Program-made: the position numbers and the translations under genes
The notes under the pieces: generated by a model
Database searches by the model: none
The model's input: only the letters and a program-made list of their open reading frames with translations
What the model was told of the DNA's origin: nothing
Assembly (NCBI GenBank): GCA_030588285.1
Contig: JAUUYK010000036.1
Location: 1 to 7,797 of the forward strand
DNA: 7,797 nt
Source of the DNA: Kiritimatiellales bacterium
GTDB taxonomy: Bacteria; Verrucomicrobiota; Kiritimatiellia; Kiritimatiellales; Pontiellaceae
Direction: 5' to 3'
Part shown: positions 1 to 5,921 of the stretch, piece after piece
Layout of the letters: each line of letters begins with the position of its first letter
Position numbering within the stretch: the stretch's first letter is position 1

Positions 1-501
1 AAGGAAACGACAATCAGCTATTTTTTTCAACCCCTAGGACGCACTTCCGTGAAGAGCCATCTTTTGCGCCATTTCCTGCTTTGAAACACTGGGCTTAGCA
101 GTATGGCCTGCTGGCTTTCTACCAACCCTTCTACCAACCCATTACCCAACATTTCCGAGGGGCTCCCCGCTAGAGTGAGGCCTACGTTTTTCGGGGTAGT
201 TTTCCCCGCCCCCTCCGCTTTGCAAAGTACCTCCCAGTGTCCGCCTTTTTGCGGGCCGACATGCCTCAGCTTTCCTACAGCGACGAGCTTGGAGCTGGCT
301 CCCTCTACGGCCCGTAGGGTTTTCCCTACAACGGCAGCTACGTCGGCCAACGTCATTTCCGGATTTTCGCGTAGCAGTTCCAGAATTTTCACCGAAGTTT
401 TTCCGCCGTGCTCCGTTTGTTCGTTTTCGGTGAGTGCCGCCATATATTCCGGAGAGAACGGGAATTCGAGCCAAAGGTCGCCGGGCGTGTACTCCAACAT
501 A
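1..501 (-). pseudogene. 3' remnant of an AlbA_2-type ATP-binding / winged-helix protein gene
   Basis: Reading leftward, a frame open from 572 to 27 becomes family-like only from about position 503 (PMLEYTPGDLWLEFPFSPEY), followed by a clear winged helix at about 404-231 (KILELLRENPEMTLADVAAVVG...LRHVGPQKGGHWEV). A second, decayed copy follows: the linker GLVEGLVESQQAIL in the same frame, then KPSVSKQEMAQKMALHGSAS in another frame (96-37) ending at a TAG at 34-36. Tandem C-terminal winged helices ending in GP-KGG-W are typical of AlbA_2 (Schlafen-like) putative transcriptional regulators and some Fic/RecG-like proteins, which I know as a family pattern. The N-terminal AlbA_2 and ATPase parts are absent, and the 5' side is joined out of frame to a DUF3800 fragment. 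A run of seven A/T at 21-27 and the frame change near 94-104 indicate decay. It probably continues past the left edge. The exact family is uncertain; the winged-helix call is solid. Confidence 0.6.
117..140 (-). repeat. two perfect 12-bp tandem units encoding GLVE-GLVE
   Basis: TTCTACCAACCC occurs twice back to back on the plus strand (117-128 and 129-140). On the coding strand it reads GGGTTGGTAGAA twice, giving GLVEGLVE in the linker before the second winged helix. Short in-frame repeats of this kind (GLVxGLVx, GKTSGKTS) are a habit of linkers in AlbA_2-type proteins and probably change copy number by slippage. Confidence 0.75.
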
Positions 502-589
502 GGCTGCCAATCGCCATATACTTTACAGGCGGATTCCCCGACCCCAACACATCCGGATAGCACTCGTCGCAATACACATCAAACTGCAT
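500..589 (-). pseudogene. 5' fragment of a DUF3800-family gene
   Basis: The first 30 codons (MQFDVYCDECYPDVLGSG, then NPPVKYMAIGSL) match the start of DUF3800 proteins as I know them: a short beta strand with an acidic YxDE(S) motif, then a strand ending in IGSLW. DUF3800 proteins are predicted RNase H-fold nucleases, usually well over 200 residues. A good ribosome site (AAAGGA, about 596-601) lies between the ATPase stop (606-608) and this ATG, so the gene was the second of an operon. After about position 500 the frame stays open to 389 but the protein no longer looks like DUF3800, because the DNA has become the AlbA_2-type fragment read in the wrong frame. The usual Ser of the DES motif is Cys here. 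The product cannot be functional. Confidence 0.55.
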
Positions 590-605
590 GATTATTATCC
601 TTTTT

Positions 606-2684
606 TCAGCGCGCCTTAAAATCTTCTCGCCATGTCTTGAGCCCTTCAATATCTGCACGTAAGTCCGGTTCCCCGGGTAATGCCACCGGAGCTTCTTGCG
701 ACTGGCTATGTTCATAACAAGAGTACTTGGTCATCAGCCCATCGAAATAGATGCAGTCTTCATCACTGATCTTAGCTAAATGCGGCAGCCTACCTTCAGT
801 TGTAATGCTACGCCGATTACGCAGAACCACCTTGGAGAGCAGGTCTTCTTCTATAGTGCGCTCTACAAGATTTCTAAAGTCCGAGCATATGGACTGTGCT
901 TGATTTTCATATGACTGTATGTCGAAGGCATCGGCCGCCTTTCTGGCTTCTACCAACCGTTCATTAAGAAGTTTGTTATTCGCAGTTCTAGTATTCGCGG
1001 TCCACGTTGAATGGTTAACAGGGTGTCCCATCGTACCAAGAAAACTTACTATGCAACACTGAAGTAAGTTAGCATTTTTCCAGGCTTCGCCCTTTTTCCG
1101 GGCAGCATCTTCCATCCCCCCGTATAGCGATAACCGATGAGTGAAGACAACAACCTGTCGGTCTTGAGCCAACTCTACCAAGCGGGTTGCGACGCTCCAC
1201 TCATGATCTAAGGATGAGATAGGGTCATCAAACACAAACGGAACACTTAAAGATCTCGCCGTCACATCCGCAAGGAAGCCCGCAAGAGAGACGATTCGCC
1301 GCTCTCCCTCGCTCAGTATTTCTCTAATGTTAATGCCATCGGCTTGCGCCCCTCGAAGCTGAATACGATGTTTTACCTCGCCTCGTTCAACCCGAGCCTT
1401 CACCAACTCAACACAAACACCTTTTGCACCTAATTTGTTCAACTCATCGTTAAATCTATCTATATACGCATCGGTAATAAGCGCCTTTGACATTCTCCCC
1501 GCCTGATGAGAGAGCCCGCCCGTCTGACTTTTCCTTCGCCACTCTGCATATTGTCCAACCTTCTTCAACCGGACGACTTCAGCTTTTATTGCATCCATCT
1601 GCTGTGATGCCCAGTACCTTGCTTTCAGCTCAAGCAAAGCCGCCTCTGCCTGTTCTCGATTAAATTCTTTAGCCTGATCATAGGCCACGGCTTGCGCCTC
1701 TACGGCTTCAGAAAACCCTGCGAGGTCTCCAATCACAGAAGGCGTCTGATTGGCCACGGTAATTTCTTCGCTCAGCGGGTTGGCTCGCAACGCATCGGCA
1801 ACCGCCTGCACCTCTGCCCAGACCGCCTTAACCTTCGCTAGTATATCCCCAGACAAATGAGCCGCTTCGGCTGCCGTGTCGAGAGCTTGTTCTACTGGCT
1901 GATTAGGCAATGCATCAAGCGCTACTTTCAGCCCGTCCTCAGCCAGCCTCGCCGCAGACTCCAGAGCCCCCGTTATATAAGCGTCAAAGGCGGTCATCCG
2001 CTGAGTCGCCCCAGCATCCAACTCCTGATGACACAACACACATCGCGCCTGACTCTCCACATTCGGAAAGGGCTTATCCCGATAGGCTTCAGTTGTAGAA
2101 TATGCACGGGCGGCACTCCAGAGAGCACGCCAAGTCTCAGACCCGATGCCATCTAGTTTAGAAGTTGCGGTCGTTGCCGTTGCTCCTTCTTCTGCCGCTT
2201 TTCTTGCTGTTGAGGCTGCTTGAGCCAACTCCCGAGCTTTTTGACACGCCTCCTGTGAAACCAAGGCGAGAGCGCCCGCAAGACTCTGTTTTAATGCATC
2301 AACCTCCCGCTTGATCTTTCTCTGCGCCACCGCAGCAGCGGCGGGCTCAGTCATCTCTAACTTTTTATTCAGCTGTTTACCCCGTTCCGTATACTCATCT
2401 TTCCACCCGAACGCCAACTCAAGCTGCGAGTCGGTACTCCTTGCGATAAGTGAATTATAAACAAGGGTCGCTTGGCATGACTGGTACTTGGAGGACATTG
2501 AAGGGAGTGCACTGACTAATGCCGCCTGCTCAGCTTCAAGTGCAGCATCCACACGGTTACAAGTGTCAACAAGGTCGGAGTATAATGCCAATTCAGCAGG
2601 CTTATAAGAAACCTCGGTCTCGGACTCCAAATAAACCTGGCCGCAAGCAGAATCAAAAATGTCCATAGCCATCAACTCAGGCAT
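606..2684 (-). CDS. N-terminally truncated RloC/PrrC-like ABC ATPase (AAA_13 type)
   Basis: The 692-residue frame carries the distal half of an SMC/RecN-like ATPase. Residues 40-390 are Ala/Glu/Lys-rich and likely coiled coil, interrupted by a zinc-hook-type CVLC (Cys215, Cys218). The ABC signature LSEGE is at 457-461, Walker B FVFDD at 483-487 followed by PISSLD, and the H-loop His at 516 (VVFTHR). The C-terminal 120 residues, with FRNLVE and MTKYSCYEHSQ, contain Arg604, Glu608 and His659, an arrangement like the Arg-Glu-His triad of the anticodon nucleases PrrC and RloC. No Walker A P-loop is present: relatives are about 850-950 residues and start some 200 residues earlier. An in-frame TAG lies just upstream of the ATG and no ribosome site precedes it. 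I read it as a 5'-deleted gene, probably a former phage-defence effector. The family call is fairly sure; tRNA cleavage is inference. Confidence 0.75.
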   Translation of the reverse strand: MPELMAMDIFDSACGQVYLESETEVSYKPAELALYSDLVDTCNRVDAALEAEQAALVSALPSMSSKYQSCQATLVYNSLIARSTDSQLELAFGWKDEYTERGKQLNKKLEMTEPAAAAVAQRKIKREVDALKQSLAGALALVSQEACQKARELAQAASTARKAAEEGATATTATSKLDGIGSETWRALWSAARAYSTTEAYRDKPFPNVESQARCVLCHQELDAGATQRMTAFDAYITGALESAARLAEDGLKVALDALPNQPVEQALDTAAEAAHLSGDILAKVKAVWAEVQAVADALRANPLSEEITVANQTPSVIGDLAGFSEAVEAQAVAYDQAKEFNREQAEAALLELKARYWASQQMDAIKAEVVRLKKVGQYAEWRRKSQTGGLSHQAGRMSKALITDAYIDRFNDELNKLGAKGVCVELVKARVERGEVKHRIQLRGAQADGINIREILSEGERRIVSLAGFLADVTARSLSVPFVFDDPISSLDHEWSVATRLVELAQDRQVVVFTHRLSLYGGMEDAARKKGEAWKNANLLQCCIVSFLGTMGHPVNHSTWTANTRTANNKLLNERLVEARKAADAFDIQSYENQAQSICSDFRNLVERTIEEDLLSKVVLRNRRSITTEGRLPHLAKISDEDCIYFDGLMTKYSCYEHSQSQEAPVALPGEPDLRADIEGLKTWREDFKAR

Positions 2685-2696
2685 TGGCGCAGAGAA

Positions 2697-2810
2697 TCCA
2701 CCCTACCTTTCGGCAAGCCCAACCTAAGGAAGATCCGCCTGCCCCGCAGGGTAGACGCGCGGCGGCCGTTCTGATCGCGACGCTGAAGAACCCGGGTAGC
2801 GTTGGGTGGA
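2697..2810. repeat. MITE- or REP-like GC-rich block with 10-bp inverted ends
   Basis: The left end reads TCCACCCTAC (2697-2706) and the right end GTTGGGTGGA (2801-2810), whose complement is TCCACCCAAC, so 9 of 10 bases match as terminal inverted repeats. Inside are small palindromes: CCTGC-CCC-GCAGG at 2738-2750 and ACCCGGGT at 2790-2797. Base composition differs sharply from the AT-rich flank on the right. The left end coincides with the point where the ATPase coding sequence stops. No clear target-site duplication is visible. It could be a miniature inverted-repeat element, a dispersed REP-type repeat, or chance; it encodes nothing recognisable. Confidence 0.35.
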
Positions 2811-2899
2811 GATCTTGTTCTTTGTGCATGACTCGTGCGGTCCAAAGTGTTGGTAGATAAAATACCGTGATTTCATTGTGTCCACCCACAAATTTCGCA

Positions 2900-2928
2900 T
2901 TGACTTACCCATTTTCTTGATGCAAAAT
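2900..2928 (+). promoter_or_regulatory. candidate sigma-70 promoter of the phoH-like gene
   Basis: TTGACT (2900-2905, 5 of 6 to consensus) is followed after 17 bases by CAAAAT (2923-2928, 4 of 6). Transcription would start near 2935 and leave a leader of about 110 bases before the gene. The -10 is weak, so another start closer to the gene is possible. Confidence 0.35.
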
Positions 2929-2947
2929 TTCTTATGTTCACTAGCCA

Positions 2948-2965
2948 GTTAATCACGTTCTTAAC
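2948..2965. promoter_or_regulatory. 18-bp imperfect palindrome upstream of phoH, possible operator
   Basis: GTTAATCACGTTCTTAAC is symmetric at 14 of 18 positions, as GTTAA-nn-ACGT-nn-TTAAC. It lies just downstream of the candidate promoter, where a bound dimeric repressor would block transcription. An overlapping small hairpin ACGTT-CTT-AACGT (2955-2967) uses the same bases. No regulator is recognisable from the motif. Confidence 0.35.
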
Positions 2966-2977
2966 GTATTTTATTAC

Positions 2978-2984
2978 AAGGAGG
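2978..2984 (+). other. strong Shine-Dalgarno sequence without a start codon
   Basis: AAGGAGG is a near-perfect anti-SD match, but no ATG, GTG or TTG follows at usable distance (next bases TTCGAACGCACGTAATTATC). The phoH start at 3047 has its own weaker site, AAGAGG at 3031-3036. The two share AGGTTC directly after, as if the ribosome site were duplicated or left over from a lost start. A ribosome standby site is another reading. Confidence 0.4.
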
Positions 2985-3046
2985 TTCGAACGCACGTAAT
3001 TATCTTTCACCAAACTCAACTCTAACCCCGAAGAGGTTCCTAAAAT

Positions 3047-4372
3047 ATGATGTCATCAAATAAAAAAATATTTGTTTTAGATACCAACGTAATACTTCAC
3101 GATAGTAGCTGTATCCACCAATTTGGAGAACACGATATAGTCATACCGATCACGGTACTCGAAGAACTGGATCATTTTAAAAAGGGGAATGATTCTCTCA
3201 ATTTCCATGCCCGAGAATTTGCACGCACCGTCGACTCGCTGAGCGACGGGAAACTTTTTAACGGTGGAGTATCCATCGGTAGCGGCGGAGGGAAGTTAAG
3301 CATTAAACTGGATCGCCCCTTTGAAAAACATATTGCCGAGAACTTTTCTTCAAAAAAGCCCGACCATCATATCCTCAACATCGCTTATCAAACATCAAAA
3401 GATTTTCCCGATCGCGCGGTTTTTCTGGTCACGAAAGATGTCAACCTACGGATGAAAGCCAAGGCCATTGGACTTATGGCGCAGGACTACCGAAATGACC
3501 ATGTAGCCGATATCCAGCAACTTTACACCGGTATGCGGACGGTAGAAAACGTGGGTCACGAACTGATTAATCTTCTCTATTCCCCACCCTATGAATTCCC
3601 ATCGGAGGAGCTCCACGTAGAACGCCCGCTTGTTCCCAATGAATATCTAATTCTACGCGGAGACCAGAAATCAGCCTTAGCGGTCTATGATGAAGGGCTT
3701 AATCTCATTCGGCATGTTGATAAAATTCCATCGTTTGGAATTACACCGCGTAATTCAGAGCAAACCTATGCCCTCGACGCCCTGCTCAATGAGGAGATCC
3801 GACTGGTTAGCCTAACCGGAAAGGCTGGCACAGGTAAAACCCTGCTTGCGCTGGCCGGCGCACTCAAACAAAAGAAGAATTATCGGCAAATTCTTATGGC
3901 TCGTCCAATCGTTGCACTAAGCAATAAAGACATCGGTTTTCTACCCGGCGATATTCACTCCAAACTTGATCCCTATATGAAACCCTTGTTCGACAACTTA
4001 GCCGTCATTGAACATGCTCAAGGAGATAGCAAACGCAGTCATGTGAGCAAGCTGGTCGAAGATAAAAAATTAATCATCGAACCACTCTCCTACATTCGTG
4101 GGCGCAGCCTCGTGAATACCTTCTTTATTATCGATGAAGCTCAGAACCTGACGCCGCACGAAATTAAAACCATTATAACGCGAGCCGGTGAAGGTACAAA
4201 AATCGTATTTACTGGGGATATTTTTCAGATTGACCACCCCTATCTCGACAGTCAGTCCAATGGGTTGAGCTATCTGATTGAAAAGATGAAAGGGCAACGT
4301 CTCTATGCGCATATAAACCTGACCAAAGGCGAACGCTCTGAATTGGCCGACATTGCAGGCTCTCTACTATAG
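3047..4372 (+). CDS. phoH2: PhoH2-type protein: PIN ribonuclease domain fused to PhoH ATPase
   Basis: The 441-residue cytoplasmic protein has two domains. An N-terminal PIN domain (about 7-150) shows the acidic residues of PIN nucleases: Asp12 in FVLDTNV, Glu39/Glu40, Asp106 in KKPDHHIL and Asp131 in VTKDVNLR. The C-terminal PhoH ATPase (about 235-441) has Walker A GKAGTGKT (258-265), Walker B FFIIDEAQN with Asp363-Glu364, and the TGDIFQID motif (389-396). PIN-PhoH fusions (PhoH2, YlaK of Bacillus) are known ATP-dependent RNA unwinding and cleaving enzymes, linked to RNA turnover and stress. Length is normal and all key residues are present. The ATG at 3047 is followed at once by a second ATG at 3050; AAGAGG ends 10 bases before the first. 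The gene stands alone and converges, nine bases apart, on the DUF721 gene. Role in this organism is by family only. Confidence 0.92.
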   Translation: MMSSNKKIFVLDTNVILHDSSCIHQFGEHDIVIPITVLEELDHFKKGNDSLNFHAREFARTVDSLSDGKLFNGGVSIGSGGGKLSIKLDRPFEKHIAENFSSKKPDHHILNIAYQTSKDFPDRAVFLVTKDVNLRMKAKAIGLMAQDYRNDHVADIQQLYTGMRTVENVGHELINLLYSPPYEFPSEELHVERPLVPNEYLILRGDQKSALAVYDEGLNLIRHVDKIPSFGITPRNSEQTYALDALLNEEIRLVSLTGKAGTGKTLLALAGALKQKKNYRQILMARPIVALSNKDIGFLPGDIHSKLDPYMKPLFDNLAVIEHAQGDSKRSHVSKLVEDKKLIIEPLSYIRGRSLVNTFFIIDEAQNLTPHEIKTIITRAGEGTKIVFTGDIFQIDHPYLDSQSNGLSYLIEKMKGQRLYAHINLTKGERSELADIAGSLL

Positions 4373-4381
4373 CGAGCTCGT

Positions 4382-4774
4382 TTATTTATGCTGAAGGGAG
4401 AACCGAAGGCGGCGAATACGAAGCTCGCGATACTGGGCTTGTAGCTTAATTAATAGCGGTCGTTTGATTCGTTCCAGTTCTGGCATCCAACCGGGATGAT
4501 CCACAAACACGTATAACTGATACTCTTTGATAAACCCCGGTTCGCTGTGTTTGGCAATTTGCACGCCAACTAGTTTTTCCCAGGATTTTCTTAAAATAAG
4601 CACATTTTCCTGAGCAGGCTGTTCTAATCCGGCCACTACATCCGTCAGAATATCGCTTACGCTCCGGATCTCACGATTTGGGGTGGGTGGTCGGGTCAGG
4701 TGATAACGGACCTTGTCTAGACTCCAACGATCACGATTTATTTTGCTATTCCTCGGTTGCTCCATAAAACACAT
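4382..4774 (-). CDS. DUF721 protein, DciA-like (possible replicative helicase loader)
   Basis: This 130-residue protein has the DUF721 core at about 40-105: Trp65 in LRKSWEKLVG, the IAKHSEP segment (73-79), and the strand LYVFVDHPGWMPEL (87-100) followed by a basic helix. The core's WxxLVGxxIAxHSxP and VxxxxWxxEL pattern is that of DciA, the ancestral loader of DnaB helicase; many small members are simply called DUF721. The basic ends (15 or so Arg/Lys in the last 30 residues) fit nucleic-acid binding. Met4 (4765) is an alternative start; neither has a clear ribosome site. It is divergent from manA over a 53-base gap and convergent with phoH, so it is probably transcribed alone. Helicase loading is inferred from the family, not shown. 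Confidence 0.8.
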   Translation of the reverse strand: MCFMEQPRNSKINRDRWSLDKVRYHLTRPPTPNREIRSVSDILTDVVAGLEQPAQENVLILRKSWEKLVGVQIAKHSEPGFIKEYQLYVFVDHPGWMPELERIKRPLLIKLQAQYRELRIRRLRFSLQHK

Positions 4775-4779
4775 TCAGC

Positions 4780-4825
4780 CACAAACAAGAGTTGATTTAA
4801 AACCTAATCAGCTCTTTAATTTGTG
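4780..4825. promoter_or_regulatory. long imperfect palindrome filling the DUF721-manA divergent gap
   Basis: The left arm CACAAACAAGAGTTGATT (4780-4797) pairs with AATCAGCTCTTTAATTTGTG (4806-4825): blocks CACAAA, AAGAG and TGATT recur in the complement, separated by short mismatches and a 2-base size difference. The 8-base centre is 4798-4805. The arms are AT-rich and no U-tract follows, so an operator or a shared control site for the two divergent genes fits better than a terminator. The palindrome contains both proposed manA promoter boxes. Confidence 0.5.
4792..4820 (+). promoter_or_regulatory. manA promoter, probably giving a leaderless mRNA
   Basis: TTGATT (4792-4797, 4 of 6) and TTTAAT (4815-4820, 5 of 6) are separated by the ideal 17 bases. 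The manA ATG begins 8 bases after the -10 box, exactly where transcription would be expected to start. No Shine-Dalgarno sequence precedes the ATG, which agrees with a leaderless or nearly leaderless message. Confidence 0.5.
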
Positions 4826-4827
4826 AT

Positions 4828-5799
4828 ATGAAAACAAATCTCTACCCCATGACCTTCAACCCCGTCTATAAAGACTACCCCTGGGGCGGAACGCGCATCC
4901 TGAAAACCTTCAACCGCAAGGAGCCCGAAGGAATCTACGCAGAATCGTGGGACATCTCCGACCATACCGATGGAATGAGTGTAATTTCAAATGGCCCGCT
5001 TGCCGGCAAAACCCTTCGTCAAATTTTGCAGGACAGCCCAAAGGAAATCATGGGAACGTCTGTTGAAGGAACCCGATTTCCGCTTCTCATTAAACTGATC
5101 GATTCTAAGCAGAAATTAAGCATACAGGTGCATCCAAGCGACCAAACCGTTGCCCAATTTGGCGGCGAAGCAAAAACGGAAATGTGGTACCTAATGAGCA
5201 AAAAACCAACGCAGGTTTATTGCGGGTTTAATGAGGGGGTCACCAAGGAGCGTTTTAAAGAATCCATTGAAAAAGGAACCAGCGAGGAAATGGTACGCAC
5301 CATTCCCGTCAAAAAAGATAGCGTTGTACTCGTCCGCGGCGGCACCGTGCATGCCATCGACAAGGGATGCCTCATTCTCGAAATTCAGCAAAACTCCAAT
5401 ACAACCTACCGAACCTACGATTGGGGCCGTGTGGATAAAGATGGAAAATCGCGTGATCTGCACATTGACCAAGCATTCAACGTCATCAACTGGAACGACG
5501 ACTATAATCCATTAGTTGAGCCAACTCTATTGGTTGACACCGAAACCTTCCAATGCTCGGAACTTTTAAGCTGTAAACATTTTCGAGTAGAAAAGTTATC
5601 CTTTTCCGCGCCATTTGAAGTTCCAATGAATAAAAAAACATTTCACGCATTATTTATTTCGGAAGGTACAGTTGAAATCCGCTGGGGAAACGAAACCTTA
5701 GTCGCCTCATCAGGGACCTCCGTTCTAATTCCCGCCGCCCTACCCGCCTACACCCTCACCGGAAAAGCGACGGTACTGCGCACTACACTTCCGGAGTAA
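4828..5799 (+). CDS. manA: class I (type I PMI) mannose-6-phosphate isomerase
   Basis: This enzyme interconverts mannose 6-phosphate and fructose 6-phosphate in the cytosol, feeding mannose into glycolysis or supplying mannose for GDP-sugars. The 323-residue cupin protein is of the short bacterial class I form (ManA/Pmi of Bacillus type). Expected zinc ligands are in place: Gln100 and His102 in IQVHPSD, Glu118 in KTEMWY, and His175 in GGTVHAI. The active-site Arg195 lies in the family signature TYRTYDWGR (193-201). An early PWGG motif (18-21) is also typical. The start is the ATG at 4828; Met8 is possible but would remove little, and neither has a ribosome site. The gene is monocistronic, with a hairpin terminator 70 bases downstream, and shares a palindromic promoter gap with the DUF721 gene. 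Nothing is missing. Confidence 0.95.
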   Translation: MKTNLYPMTFNPVYKDYPWGGTRILKTFNRKEPEGIYAESWDISDHTDGMSVISNGPLAGKTLRQILQDSPKEIMGTSVEGTRFPLLIKLIDSKQKLSIQVHPSDQTVAQFGGEAKTEMWYLMSKKPTQVYCGFNEGVTKERFKESIEKGTSEEMVRTIPVKKDSVVLVRGGTVHAIDKGCLILEIQQNSNTTYRTYDWGRVDKDGKSRDLHIDQAFNVINWNDDYNPLVEPTLLVDTETFQCSELLSCKHFRVEKLSFSAPFEVPMNKKTFHALFISEGTVEIRWGNETLVASSGTSVLIPAALPAYTLTGKATVLRTTLPE

Positions 5800-5868
5800 G
5801 AGCTTCAAGGGTGTCATTTCTGCCAACAACGCCAACAGATTTTACCGCCCTACATTTGCAAAGAAATC

Positions 5869-5891
5869 GGCCCCGAACACAGCTCGGGGCC
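5869..5891. terminator. hairpin terminator between convergent manA and purQ
   Basis: GGCCCCGA (5869-5876) pairs perfectly with TCGGGGCC (5884-5891) over a 7-base loop. It lies 69 bases after the manA stop and 30 bases after the purQ stop (reading leftward). The T-tract is short on the plus strand (TTT) and moderate on the minus strand (ATTTCTTT), so it may serve both genes. The preceding 69 bases (5800-5868) show nothing else. Confidence 0.7.
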
Positions 5892-5921
5892 TTTGAGATT
5901 CCCACGAATAAAATCAGCGAA

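Larger units (their letters stand above)
2685..3046. other. intergenic region between the truncated ATPase gene and phoH, no gene seen
   Basis: The first ~130 bases are GC-rich and contain a block with inverted ends (described separately). The rest is AT-rich and holds the phoH promoter and leader. Two open frames on the minus strand (2889-2677 and 2912-2724) have no recognisable domain and biased composition. The lost 5' end of the ATPase gene is not found here in any frame: no GxxxxGKT/S-like motif followed by matching sequence is visible. Confidence 0.6.

Noticed and set aside
103..591. 162-codon plus-strand open frame opposite the winged-helix remnant
   Set aside because: Ser/Pro/Thr-rich with no domain; the minus strand carries the recognisable winged helix.
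1857..2156. Plus-strand open frames opposite the ATPase coiled coil
   Set aside because: Low-complexity shadows of the minus-strand gene; no ribosome site or family likeness.
2677..2912. Two overlapping minus-strand open frames of 62 and 70 codons upstream of the ATPase
   Set aside because: No recognisable domain, no good ribosome site, and they run across the GC-rich inverted-repeat block.
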